A stretch of DNA of 64,000 bases from the NCBI GenBank assembly GCA_964211495.1, contig CAXORL010000001.1, positions 124,001-188,000 of the forward strand. The letters run 5' to 3'. Positions 39,649 through 48,384 of the stretch are shown piece after piece. A program made the position numbers and the translations under genes. Position 1 is the first letter of the stretch; every line of letters begins with the position of its first letter. This stretch comes from Faucicola osloensis_B (lineage in GTDB: Bacteria; Pseudomonadota; Gammaproteobacteria; Pseudomonadales; Moraxellaceae). Below the pieces are notes generated by a model. The model was not told where the DNA came from. It saw nothing but the letters and a program-made list of their open reading frames with translations, and searched no databases.

Positions 39649-41127
39649 ATGTTAGACCCTAGTATCATCACAAACGGCACATTGGCTGCACAGGCGCAAC
39701 AAGAAGCCAATATGAAAGCAATGGGCGACTTGGGCGGCGCGTTTGGGAAATTGTTGCTTGCTCGTCAAATTAACGACATGAATCAAATGGCAACACCTGA
39801 AGAAGAAAAGGCATTTGCTCAAAAACACAAGCTATTTGCCCCACAGCTTATGCAGCAGTACAACGATAATCGAGCGGCTGAAGCTAAAGCCATGCGCGAT
39901 GGGTTAAAGTTTGATGCAGATTTGAATAAAACTTATGCAGATACCGCGCAAACTTATGCACTGGGCCGCAAAAATGATGCGGACGCTGGCAAGGCAACCG
40001 CTGAAGGCAAAAAGGTCGGTGTCGAAACCACAGGGCTTGATATTGACCAAAACGCCAAACTTGACTCAATGGTATGGGGGTCAGTGCTAAACGGTGGTAA
40101 AAACGCAGGCATTGCACAACTAGAGATTCAAAAATCACGCGGCTTGATTGATGAAGCAACTTATAATCAAAAGCTTGGATTGATTAACAATCTACCCGCT
40201 GACCCTGCACAAGCACAGAAATATGCGTTTGCTATGTATAAGGGGATTCAAGACCCGAAATACAATCTTACCACGGCGGACAATGTGCTTGATAATGAAA
40301 CGTCACGTCAAAATACGATTAACACCAATCAAACGTCCGAACGTAACAATGTGCGTACTACTCAAGCCAGTATGTATGGTAGCGATAGGTCGCTTGAAGG
40401 CACTAAGTACACGGCTAATCAAGCCACCTATCGCACAGAAAAAGAGATTGAAGCCGCCAAAAAACAAGGCAAGCAGGAGCTAATCAATGGTTTGGTTTAT
40501 ACCGTTTACCCTGACGGCACAGCAGACGCTTTTATTGACCCTAAAACAGGGCAGCAAGCAACATCACTGGGTAATGGCATCGGCAATAAACCCATGCCCG
40601 CAAGTGCCTTGAATCTAGTTTCTACATCACGGGATAGAATTCAAAGCTCACAAAATACGATTGATAAAATCGAGCAATCAATCAGAGACCTTGACCCAAA
40701 ACAGGGGGGTAAATTAAGTCTTGGGTTGCTAGGCAATGCGGGCAATGTTGCAAGAAATTTAACAGGCAATAGCAATGAAAGCAGCATGGCTTATGAGCGT
40801 TTAAATTCAAACTTCAAAGGCATGGTTAACGAGGTCTTATCAGCAGCAAAAGGCACGCAGACCGAAGGTGATGCTCAGCGTGCTGCAAAAGTAGTTATGT
40901 CAACGCCTTTAACTGACAATAATGCAGTAATTAACGCACTTAGTGAATTAAGCCGCGTTGCCCAAAAAACAGTAGCTTTGGAGCAAGGCAAAGTGGAAGA
41001 AGTTTATTCAAACTACGGCAAAGAAGCTCCGATTTATCCTGCCGCATCTGCCCCACCTGCAGGTATCGCTGCACCGAAAACGCCAAGCGGTAAACCAAGA
41101 CCACCTTTATCAGCTTATGGATTTTAA
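39649..41127 (+). CDS. Probable DNA ejection/internal virion protein (gp20-like position)
   Basis: A 492-residue, helical, Gln/Ala/Lys-rich protein. The N-terminus IITNGTLAAQAQQEANMKAM and the long amphipathic coil (40-270) are followed by KQELINGLVYTVYPDGTADA, a glycine-rich area and a Pro-rich C-terminus. Placed second of the ejection genes as in P22 7-20-16. No catalytic motif seen. Confidence 0.65.
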   Translation: MLDPSIITNGTLAAQAQQEANMKAMGDLGGAFGKLLLARQINDMNQMATPEEEKAFAQKHKLFAPQLMQQYNDNRAAEAKAMRDGLKFDADLNKTYADTAQTYALGRKNDADAGKATAEGKKVGVETTGLDIDQNAKLDSMVWGSVLNGGKNAGIAQLEIQKSRGLIDEATYNQKLGLINNLPADPAQAQKYAFAMYKGIQDPKYNLTTADNVLDNETSRQNTINTNQTSERNNVRTTQASMYGSDRSLEGTKYTANQATYRTEKEIEAAKKQGKQELINGLVYTVYPDGTADAFIDPKTGQQATSLGNGIGNKPMPASALNLVSTSRDRIQSSQNTIDKIEQSIRDLDPKQGGKLSLGLLGNAGNVARNLTGNSNESSMAYERLNSNFKGMVNEVLSAAKGTQTEGDAQRAAKVVMSTPLTDNNAVINALSELSRVAQKTVALEQGKVEEVYSNYGKEAPIYPAASAPPAGIAAPKTPSGKPRPPLSAYGF

Positions 41128-41130
41128 ATT

Positions 41131-41925
41131 ATGGTAGCTAAATTGCTTGACGGCACCCCAGTCAATGTCGGGGTGTATAAAGCCTATCGCAATGCAGGGT
41201 TGTCACACAATCAAGCGATGGCAATCACAGCCGAAGTGGGGCGCGAAAACTCATTTAACCCAAGCGTTTTGTTTGGCACACATACAGACCCAGCCGCCAG
41301 TAAAAACGGCGGTGCTATTCGCAATGTCGGTATGCTGTCGTGGAATCAAGGGCGTGATACTCAAGTCCTAAACTATATGCGAAATGCCGGTGTGCTAGGT
41401 CAACAAAGCCAAGCCAACTTAAACGCACAGGCGGCGTTTTCTGTGCGTGAAATGTTGACTGGCTATAAAGGCAAATTACGTAACTTTTTGAACAATCCAA
41501 ACGGTAGCCCTGAGCAGTTTGCTCAAGAATTGGGCAGGAACTACATTGTTTGGGCGTATGGACAAAATACGATACGCGGCAAAGGTGGTGGACGAGTACC
41601 TTTTAACTGGCAGGCACATGACGCACGGCGAAGAAACTATCTATCTTCTCTCGCTGGTATGCTTGGCGATAAAAGTTATACCCCTCAAAGTGGCGGGCAA
41701 GCTGCACCGCAAGGCATTGGCAGATTCAATGTCGCTGATTTGATGAAACAGGCGCCGCAAAAGCCGCAACCATTGGGCAAATTCAATGTGGCAGACTTAA
41801 TGAAGCAAACACCACAGCCGATAGGACAGTTTAAGGTATCAGATTTACAAGCGCAGCCGCCAGCGCAATCTCAGCAAGGCATTGGAAAGTTTAACGTGGC
41901 GGACTTGATGAAAGGTGACGGATAA
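41131..41925 (+). CDS. Phage lysozyme-like protein with C-terminal FNVADLM repeats
   Basis: A 264-residue protein. Residues 10-165 (GVYKAYRNAGLSHNQAMAIT, EVGRENSFNPSVLFG, GMLSWNQGRDTQVLNYM) match tail-associated lysozyme/transglycosylase-like domains, with Glu near 39 as a plausible catalytic residue; this would cut the peptidoglycan locally during DNA entry. The C-terminal 70 residues carry four repeats with the consensus (I/L)GxFNVADLMKQ, spaced by Pro/Gln-rich linkers, likely short docking motifs. It replaces part of the usual ejection module. Confidence 0.75.
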   Translation: MVAKLLDGTPVNVGVYKAYRNAGLSHNQAMAITAEVGRENSFNPSVLFGTHTDPAASKNGGAIRNVGMLSWNQGRDTQVLNYMRNAGVLGQQSQANLNAQAAFSVREMLTGYKGKLRNFLNNPNGSPEQFAQELGRNYIVWAYGQNTIRGKGGGRVPFNWQAHDARRRNYLSSLAGMLGDKSYTPQSGGQAAPQGIGRFNVADLMKQAPQKPQPLGKFNVADLMKQTPQPIGQFKVSDLQAQPPAQSQQGIGKFNVADLMKGDG

Positions 41926-41928
41926 TTG

Positions 41929-41958
41929 TTGCTTAATTCTTGCTAGGTCGAGTATATT
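41929..41958 (+). promoter_or_regulatory. Candidate moron promoter
   Basis: TTGCTT (41929-41934), 18 bases, TATATT (41953-41958), upstream of a single gene that ends at a terminator. The -35 is weak. Confidence 0.35.
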
Positions 41959-41986
41959 AAACCAAAACTCCAACAAGGAATTGGCC

Positions 41987-42226
41987 ATGTTATATGTGAT
42001 TTTGGCGGTAGTGGTTATTTCGGCATACCTTGCTATTTCAAGTCTATGGGAAATTATTGAGCGACTCAAGGTTTTGGAATACGAGCAGAATCGACAATTT
42101 AATGAGCTCAAGGAAAACATTGAAATGCTGAGCAATGATGTAAAAGATATCAATGACAAAGTGTTTGATATCTCGTGTTCTGTTGATGAAATGAAGCCGC
42201 CAAAAGTCAGATTTGATGACTATTAA
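41987..42226 (+). CDS. Small membrane coiled-coil protein, candidate moron
   Basis: A 79-residue protein starting at 41987 (AAGGAATT upstream; the longer frame begins inside the lysozyme gene). One N-terminal transmembrane helix (LYVILAVVVISAYLAISSLW) is followed by a coiled coil (EIIERLKVLEYEQNRQFNEL and onward) and an acidic end. It has its own candidate promoter and a terminator, and splits the ejection genes, the signature of a moron expressed from the prophage. A host-modifying or exclusion role is inferred from arrangement only. Confidence 0.7.
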   Translation: MLYVILAVVVISAYLAISSLWEIIERLKVLEYEQNRQFNELKENIEMLSNDVKDINDKVFDISCSVDEMKPPKVRFDDY

Positions 42227-42248
42227 GCTATAAAACTACCTTTTACGA

Positions 42249-42269
42249 CCCGCCAAGTGCGGGTTTTTT
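42249..42269 (+). terminator. Terminator after the moron gene
   Basis: Stem CCCGC / GCGGG (six pairs including the flanking A-T), 5-base loop and T6. Confidence 0.8.
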
Positions 42270-42287
42270 ATCGCCTAAGGAAACCAC

Positions 42288-44438
42288 ATGGCAATCTCTA
42301 AAGAAACCCAAGCCAAAATCAACATGGCGCGCAAAGACGGCTATAGTGACGCAGAGATTTTTGCCCACTTGAAAAATAGCCCAAAGTACAAGAACCGCTT
42401 TACCATGGCGAAAAAAGACGGCTATACCGAAGGCGATATTGCCCAACAACTAGGGTTAAATATCACTGTCACGGTCAAACAGCCTGAACAGCCGAAGTAT
42501 GAAAAACCGTCATTTTTGGCAGACGTTGGCGCGGGTATGGATGACGTTTTCAGCGGTATCAAACAAGGCGCACTGTACTTAAAAGATGGTGTTACTGGCG
42601 GTAATGACTACGAAAAATTCACCAAGGAAAAAGCCGATGAGAAAGCCTTGTATGAAAAAGCTCGAACAGAGTCGGGAGCAGGCACTAACTTTGGGCGGTT
42701 TGTCGGCCAGACGGTTGCTACTTTGCCAGCCGCAGCATTTGCCAAGGGCTATCAAGGCGTCAATGCTGCAACGAAAGCGGGTAGAGTGGTGCAAGCCGCA
42801 GGCGTCACGGGTCAAAATGCGTTATCAGGTGCAGCAGCAGGCGGGGTGATGTTTGCCAAAGACGCAGATGAGCGATTGAAAAATACTCAGTATGCGGCGG
42901 CAGGCGGTGCCATCGGTGGCGCAATCGCCCATCCAATCGGTAAAGGCATTGCTAAATTAAATACTAAGCTATCGCCCAATGCGTCAAGCCGTGCGTCTGC
43001 GCGCGCCGCAATTGAGATTGATGACCAAATCCAAGTTGCTTTGCGATCACACAATATCCCCGTGGGCGATTTATCAGATGATATTATACGAGGCTTGCGT
43101 AAAGATGTTGGTGCAGCGTTGAAGTCTGGCAAGGCGGTTAATACAGAGGCGGTAGCGCGCAAAGTGGTGTTTGATAAACTCGGCATTAAGCCTACCAAAG
43201 CGCAACTTACAGGTGACCCCAAACTATGGCAAAAACAAGCTGAGCTTGCCAAAATCCAAGGCGCAGGCGACCCGTTACGTGACAAACTTATCCAAGATAA
43301 TGAAAATCTATCTACCCTTATGGATGATTTTGTAGCCAGTACCAATGGTAAGGCGATTGACCAGTATGGTGCGATGAGTAAAGCCGTTGACGCGCTAGAT
43401 AATCACAATGCGACCATGAAGCAGCAAGTCGGGCAGATGTATGACGCGGCTAAATCAGCGCAGGGTAACGATGTGCTACTAGATGGCGCAGGATTTGCCA
43501 ATGACGCGATTACGCGGCTTGATGCAGATTACGCCATGTCAAGCCTGCCACAAAACGTGCATAAGCTAATCAAAGATATCAGTAATAACCCCGATAAATT
43601 CACATTGGGAAAATCTGAAGAATTTATCAAAATCTTAAACCGTGAGTATAAGGCAAGTTTGCAGAATGGACAACCGACAAGTACCACTCATGCTATCGGT
43701 GTGGTGCGCGATGCACTAACCAAGCGCCAAGAACAAGCCATGCAAGGGCTACTCACCCAAGGCAACAATGACGCAGCTCAAATGTATAACCTTGCTCGCA
43801 CAGCACACAAAATGCGCGTTGAACAAATTGAAGCCAATCCGCTGCTAAAAGCTACCGTAAAAGGTGAACAGCCTGACAAGCTATTTAACAAGCATATCTT
43901 AGGTGGCAATATCGCTGAACTTGAAAACACGGTGAAATTACTGCGTAGCGTTGACACTCAAGCGGTCAATGACATTCGCGGGCAAGTTGCCAAGTACATC
44001 ATGGATAAAACCTTGCAAAGCAATGGGCAGCCAAGCCCAGCAGCAATGGCAAAGGCGCTGAGTCAAATCGGTGATAGACGATTAAATATCTTGTTTTCCC
44101 CTGAAGAGGTGGCAAAGCTAAAAGATATCGGCTCAGCGATGCACTATCTGATTACTCAGCCACCGCATAGCTATGTCAATAACTCAAACACCGCATCGGC
44201 TGCGATGAACTTCTTGGGTAATATCTTAAATCGCCCTGGTGTTCGCCTTGCTTTATCCCCGCTCAAAGATGTGCAAGACAGCGTGAAAGTTAACCGTGCG
44301 TTAAAAGGTTCGGTAGCCAGTGACGCAAAGGCGTCAAATGATATGTTAGACAATATCTTGTACGGCGAAGAAGAAAAGAAACTCATCGATATACTAACCA
44401 AACTCGGTGTTATTGGCGGTGCCAATACTACTAAGTAA
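42288..44438 (+). CDS. Large DNA ejection protein (gp16-like position)
   Basis: A 716-residue, largely helical protein, the last ejection gene before the tailspike. The N-terminal 55 residues have two copies of a short repeat, MARKDGYSDAEIFAHL and MAKKDGYTEGDIAQQL, seen in other internal virion proteins. A glycine/alanine-rich hydrophobic stretch (about 130-220: AGVTGQNALSGAAAGGVMF, YAAAGGAIGGAIAHPIG) could insert in membrane. The C-terminal half is charged. Function is inferred from P22 gp16, required for DNA entry. Confidence 0.72.
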   Translation: MAISKETQAKINMARKDGYSDAEIFAHLKNSPKYKNRFTMAKKDGYTEGDIAQQLGLNITVTVKQPEQPKYEKPSFLADVGAGMDDVFSGIKQGALYLKDGVTGGNDYEKFTKEKADEKALYEKARTESGAGTNFGRFVGQTVATLPAAAFAKGYQGVNAATKAGRVVQAAGVTGQNALSGAAAGGVMFAKDADERLKNTQYAAAGGAIGGAIAHPIGKGIAKLNTKLSPNASSRASARAAIEIDDQIQVALRSHNIPVGDLSDDIIRGLRKDVGAALKSGKAVNTEAVARKVVFDKLGIKPTKAQLTGDPKLWQKQAELAKIQGAGDPLRDKLIQDNENLSTLMDDFVASTNGKAIDQYGAMSKAVDALDNHNATMKQQVGQMYDAAKSAQGNDVLLDGAGFANDAITRLDADYAMSSLPQNVHKLIKDISNNPDKFTLGKSEEFIKILNREYKASLQNGQPTSTTHAIGVVRDALTKRQEQAMQGLLTQGNNDAAQMYNLARTAHKMRVEQIEANPLLKATVKGEQPDKLFNKHILGGNIAELENTVKLLRSVDTQAVNDIRGQVAKYIMDKTLQSNGQPSPAAMAKALSQIGDRRLNILFSPEEVAKLKDIGSAMHYLITQPPHSYVNNSNTASAAMNFLGNILNRPGVRLALSPLKDVQDSVKVNRALKGSVASDAKASNDMLDNILYGEEEKKLIDILTKLGVIGGANTTK

Positions 44439-44456
44439 TACCAAACCACCCAACAA

Positions 44457-44480
44457 GCCACCTTAATTGGTGGTTTTTTA
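44457..44480 (+). terminator. Terminator before the tailspike
   Basis: CCACC / GGTGG stem extended by one pair, 6-base loop TTAATT, then T6. Confidence 0.75.
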
Positions 44481-44497
44481 TTATCTAAGGAAAAATT

Positions 44498-46693
44498 ATG
44501 GTAAGAGCTGTAACCCCAATCCCGTTTGTAAAAGCTCGATTCTTTGACCGTTGCGGCAAGCCGTTGACAGGTGGGAAAATATATACCTACGAAGCCAACA
44601 CGACCACACCAAAGGTAACTTACAAAGACCCTTACGGATTAACCCCTAATACCAATCCGATTATCTTAGATGCGGCGGGTGAAGCGGATATTTATCTTGA
44701 GGGTACTTACCGCATCCGTATTACTGATCGCAATGATGTATTGGTCAATGATGTAGCAAAAATCGGCTCGTGGTTTAGTGATAATCTGCAAGACACGCTA
44801 GATAATATTTCGGGTGCTATGGACGATGCGCTCAAGCCCGTCCTGCAAAATCTTGACGATGTTATTAATGCCGCAGCCGCAGCAGGTGCAGGGGGGAATG
44901 GCTGGACCGACCAACTTATTTTGCTGTCAAATGGTCGCACCCAAAAACAAAAAAACTTAGATTTAGTCACACCTTTTGACTTCGGTGCTATTGGTGATGG
45001 TGTTTATCACAAGTTATCTGAAAAGTATGCAACACTTGCAGATGCTAAAAAGAAATACCCAACAGCACAATCATTAGATGACAGCATTGATTTATGTGCG
45101 TTAGAAGCACTTTTTGACCATTGCCATGACAATTTAGTTAATGCAAATATTACGCTTAATGCGTATGTGAATAGACCGCTATATGTAGGCATGGTGCGTA
45201 AAGACCACGTATTTAAAACAAAAGTATTTAACGGTGATTTAACACTATTTAATAATCAAACAACGTCAGAAATTCCATTTTTAATGCGTATCAATGCGGT
45301 GGGCGTAGAGTTTAACGGCAAATTATCGTATGTCGGTAACAGTGGCATTAATGTCAAAGACCGCAAGCAATTAGGTGCTTTAGTGTTAGGTGATAACGGC
45401 ACAGACGGTAGCGCAGGGCGCGTACACATTAATAGTGTGTTTTGTGATGGTTTTAAGAACTTCGGTACGTTCCTATCAAATGATGCCATTTTTCCACGTA
45501 TTGACAACGTACACTGTGGTGCAATCGGGTCAATGGGTAAAGACTATGCTGATTCAAGCACAGCTCACGCAGCGACAATCACAGCAAAAACAGATGTAGA
45601 CGGTGCGTATGAGCAATACTCGCTACTAACAGTTACATCATTACCAACTGCAAAAGATAATGACCTAAATATTCTAGGTTCAATGGTGATGTTTGAAGGT
45701 GACTCATTACCTTACCGTATTAAAGCAGTCGATGTTGCTAACAATCAAATCAAAGTTTATCCACGCTTAGATAAAAATAAAACTTACTCAAAATTGTCAT
45801 ATCTTTACGGTATCGGGCTCGGCTGGAGTGGCAATAACTCAGGTGCAGGTAATTTTGGGCATTTGCAATTTATTTTATGCGGCATTGGGTTTTGGGGTGG
45901 CTCTTTATACGGTGCGAATATCAATTACTTGTCAACTGAATATTGTGGTATTGGATTTACACTTGGTAAAGAAAATGAGGTTGTCATCGGATATGAGATT
46001 AATAACTCGTATTTTGAAACAAACCTCTTTGATTATGTGCAACAGTGGCTCAATAATTATTCACCGCTTCTGAATATCAATATGGCGCATAGTTTTAATG
46101 TGAGTAAAATTGCTGAAATTTACTCATTTCGTGTTACTGCATGGAACGATGAGCGACCACAGAACGCTTTTAATAAAAGCAGTATCACGCTAGGTCATCG
46201 TAAATATGAAATAAAAGACACTTATCAACAAAGTGTCGATTTATCAGACCCGCAAGATTTTATCAACATCATGAATAGTGGTGGCGATTTGCTGCTAAAT
46301 TACAGCGATAGGGCGATTAACGATAAGTTTCAGATGCGTGCAAAAACGCTTGTTATTGCACAAAACTATGCACCTTGGGCAACACCAACACCAATTAAAA
46401 TCAAAGTGCCGAACGGTTGGTATTTAAACGGTGTATTAAACGGCGAGCTTACAACAAACCCGCAAAAGTTTGCAACAGTTTTAACTGTCGTGCATGACGC
46501 AAGCGAGCGTTACAACAACCAGTCATTATATGTATATGGTGACTCTTTGTATAAAACAAGCGGTACGACAGCAGAAAGACCTACTAATGCACCAACAGGG
46601 TTTGTTTATATAGATACGACACTTGTTGCCGCAGGAAAGCCAATCTACAAAACAGCGACAGGTTGGGTTGACGGTTTGGGTGCAGGGGTTTAA
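44498..46693 (+). CDS. Tailspike / receptor-binding protein
   Basis: A 731-residue trimeric spike. The N-terminal head-binding domain (PFVKARFFDRCGKPLTGGKI, YTYEANTTTPKVTYKDP, AAGEADIYLEGTYRIRITD) is the adaptor shared by many podovirus spikes. A coiled linker leads to a pectate-lyase-type beta-helix starting at TPFDFGAIGDGVYH (about 160) and running to about 560, where host polysaccharide would be bound or cut. The C-terminus (SLYKTSGTTAERPTNAPTGF) is a small trimerisation/carbohydrate-like module. The specificity part changes codon style (more ACA, GCA, TTA) compared with neighbours, as expected for a swapped module. Confidence 0.88.
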   Translation: MVRAVTPIPFVKARFFDRCGKPLTGGKIYTYEANTTTPKVTYKDPYGLTPNTNPIILDAAGEADIYLEGTYRIRITDRNDVLVNDVAKIGSWFSDNLQDTLDNISGAMDDALKPVLQNLDDVINAAAAAGAGGNGWTDQLILLSNGRTQKQKNLDLVTPFDFGAIGDGVYHKLSEKYATLADAKKKYPTAQSLDDSIDLCALEALFDHCHDNLVNANITLNAYVNRPLYVGMVRKDHVFKTKVFNGDLTLFNNQTTSEIPFLMRINAVGVEFNGKLSYVGNSGINVKDRKQLGALVLGDNGTDGSAGRVHINSVFCDGFKNFGTFLSNDAIFPRIDNVHCGAIGSMGKDYADSSTAHAATITAKTDVDGAYEQYSLLTVTSLPTAKDNDLNILGSMVMFEGDSLPYRIKAVDVANNQIKVYPRLDKNKTYSKLSYLYGIGLGWSGNNSGAGNFGHLQFILCGIGFWGGSLYGANINYLSTEYCGIGFTLGKENEVVIGYEINNSYFETNLFDYVQQWLNNYSPLLNINMAHSFNVSKIAEIYSFRVTAWNDERPQNAFNKSSITLGHRKYEIKDTYQQSVDLSDPQDFINIMNSGGDLLLNYSDRAINDKFQMRAKTLVIAQNYAPWATPTPIKIKVPNGWYLNGVLNGELTTNPQKFATVLTVVHDASERYNNQSLYVYGDSLYKTSGTTAERPTNAPTGFVYIDTTLVAAGKPIYKTATGWVDGLGAGV

Positions 46694-46701
46694 TTATTAT
46701 T

Positions 46702-46728
46702 AACCTTAGTGTAAAAGCTAGGGTTTTT
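46702..46728 (+). terminator. Terminator after the tailspike
   Basis: AACCTTAG / CTAGGGTT stem with one G-U pair, 8-base loop, T5. Confidence 0.65.
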
Positions 46729-46746
46729 GCTTTTAAGGGGGCGTAA

Positions 46747-47097
46747 ATGCCAAAGGACTTAACAGTAACAGCCTTGGCAATGTGGGGGCTGTTTGCATTA
46801 GGGGTGATTGTCGGTACTTGCTACTGCTATTACTCTGATAATCACATTGACGACAAACTAGGTGTCAGTAAAGGAAAAATCAAACTAAGCGCCGCTATAA
46901 TCAGTGGCGTTTTTTTATCCCTGCTATCTATCAAAGTAGCAAAAATGGAAATACCAGGTATCGAGCTTGCTGCGGTAGCTGCATTTTTGGCAGCGTCTGG
47001 GCAAACAGTGGTAGCAACATTGGTCGCATTGCTACCAGAAATGATGTCTAAAAAATTGCGTGGTGCAATGGGTATTAAAGAGGAGGATGTGCAGTGA
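46747..47097 (+). CDS. Probable holin
   Basis: A 116-residue protein with three hydrophobic segments (ALAMWGLFALGVIVGTCYCYY, LSAAIISGVFLSLLSI, IELAAVAAFLAASGQTVVAT) and a charged C-terminal tail, the usual holin shape. It lies two genes upstream of the endolysin and would form the lesion that releases it. AAGGGGGCG gives a strong ribosome-binding site. Its last codon overlaps the next GTG start. Confidence 0.72.
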   Translation: MPKDLTVTALAMWGLFALGVIVGTCYCYYSDNHIDDKLGVSKGKIKLSAAIISGVFLSLLSIKVAKMEIPGIELAAVAAFLAASGQTVVATLVALLPEMMSKKLRGAMGIKEEDVQ

Positions 47098-47474
47098 ACT
47101 TCATCGTCACAAAACAAGGCGCGTTATTTGCGCTCATGCTGGTTGTTGCATTATTTGCTTATATCTACATCACCTCGCCGATGCTTGATTTTATCAAAGT
47201 GCTTGGCTGCTCACTGTCTTTGCTACTATTTTTGATTGCGATGCAAGCGCGGCTTTGCAAGCACATTGATACAAAGCAGCTTGGCGCTGATTGGGCACTG
47301 CTATTTGTTGGAGCGTGCGGGCTTTCGTTTTTCGTATTTTTTTGGGATTTGTCGGCTGGCTGCGTTAGTAATAAAGCGTGGTGGGCATTAATCATTGGCG
47401 TGCTGTGCCATGTGATTGGACTAGTATTTTGGTACGGGCAAAACTTACTTAACAAAAAACGCAAAACCGCCTAG
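47094..47474 (+). CDS. Four-helix membrane protein of the lysis cassette
   Basis: A 126-residue protein that starts with GTG overlapping the holin stop (GTGA). Four hydrophobic helices (ALFALMLVVALFAYIYIT, LGCSLSLLLFLIAM, WALLFVGACGLSFFVFFW, WWALIIGVLCHVIGLVFWY) and a basic end. Possibly an antiholin or second holin by position. Its stop codon sits in the loop of the following terminator. Confidence 0.65.
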   Translation: MNFIVTKQGALFALMLVVALFAYIYITSPMLDFIKVLGCSLSLLLFLIAMQARLCKHIDTKQLGADWALLFVGACGLSFFVFFWDLSAGCVSNKAWWALIIGVLCHVIGLVFWYGQNLLNKKRKTA

Positions 47475-47488
47475 TTGGCGGTTTTTTA
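47463..47488 (+). terminator. Terminator between lysis membrane gene and endolysin
   Basis: AAAACCGCC / GGCGGTTTT, 5-base loop, T6. Very strong, and overlaps the end of the upstream gene. Confidence 0.85.
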
Positions 47489-47501
47489 TGGAGCAAATAT
47501 T

Positions 47502-48179
47502 ATGAGCAGCTACGTTTCACAAATCCAAACCAAACTTAAAGCCGGCGGCTATTATCATGGTGATATCGATGGTATTGCAGGTGAAAAAACACTTCTTGCT
47601 GTGACCCTTGCAATGAAAGGCGGGGTATGCACAGTACAAGAAGGTGTTGATATAAATGTTATCAATAAGACTGACCCATTAGTGACAGATGCAGACTTTA
47701 AAATGCCCGATATTGAACTGCTAAACGCAAGCAACTTTAATTTATCCGCTAACAGCATGGATAAATTAAAAGGTGTCAATCCAGCATTGGTTAAAGTTGT
47801 CAAACGCGCTATCCAAATTAGCAAGCAAGATTTTGCAGTAAATGAAGGCTTGCGTACGGTTGAGCGCCAACGTCAGCTAGTTAAAAGTGGCGCGTCTCAG
47901 ACAATGAACAGCCGTCACATCGGTGGTTTTGCAGTTGACTTAGTGCCGATAGTTAATGGCAAGGTATCGTGGGATTGGCGCTACTTTTATGCGATTGCCG
48001 AAGCTATGCAAGCGGCGGCAAAAGAATTGAGTATTAATGTGCGCTGGGGCGGATGTTGGGAAGTTATCAATAATAAGTCAGGCACAGCCAAATCATGGGT
48101 TGATAATTATGGGGTAGCACGGCGAAAACTAGGTAAAAAGGCATTTACCGATGGACCGCATTTTGAGTTGCCGGCTTAA
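47502..48179 (+). CDS. Endolysin: peptidase M15-type with peptidoglycan-binding-like N-terminus
   Basis: A 225-residue lytic enzyme starting at 47502 (GGAG upstream; the longer TTG-initiated frame starts in the terminator). Residues 3-35 (YVSQIQTKLKAGGYYHGDID, GIAGEKT) form a PGB-1-like domain. The M15 L-Ala-D-Glu/D-Ala peptidase domain has zinc ligands in SRHIGGFAVDL (His139, Asp146) and DGPHFEL (His220). It cleaves the peptide cross-bridge of the wall at the end of the lytic cycle. No signal peptide, so it needs the holin. No spanin genes were recognised next to it. Confidence 0.92.
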   Translation: MSSYVSQIQTKLKAGGYYHGDIDGIAGEKTLLAVTLAMKGGVCTVQEGVDINVINKTDPLVTDADFKMPDIELLNASNFNLSANSMDKLKGVNPALVKVVKRAIQISKQDFAVNEGLRTVERQRQLVKSGASQTMNSRHIGGFAVDLVPIVNGKVSWDWRYFYAIAEAMQAAAKELSINVRWGGCWEVINNKSGTAKSWVDNYGVARRKLGKKAFTDGPHFELPA

Positions 48180-48370
48180 AGATAATAATCATCTCCACGA
48201 CTTTTACTTTCAAGCCGTGCAATTTTTTCTCTCAGACAGAGTAGCCGATTTTCAAGCTCGTCGTCTGTGAGCTCTGCCACCGCTTTGTCACCGATTTCCA
48301 AGCTATCATTGGTGGCGAGGTGGTACAGGGCTTCAGTGATTATTCGGTAGTCTAAGTTGTCGAGTTGCAT
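48176..48370 (-). CDS. Small prophage protein downstream of integrase operon
   Basis: A 64-residue acidic helical protein (MQLDNLDYRIITEALYHLAT, later ELENRLLCLREKIARLESKS). The ATG at 48370 has TAAGG upstream; a TTG 18 bases earlier is less likely. It is convergent with the endolysin gene (stops overlap by 4 bases). No family recognised. Confidence 0.6.
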   Translation of the reverse strand: MQLDNLDYRIITEALYHLATNDSLEIGDKAVAELTDDELENRLLCLREKIARLESKSRGDDYYL

Positions 48371-48384
48371 ATTGAGCCTTAATA

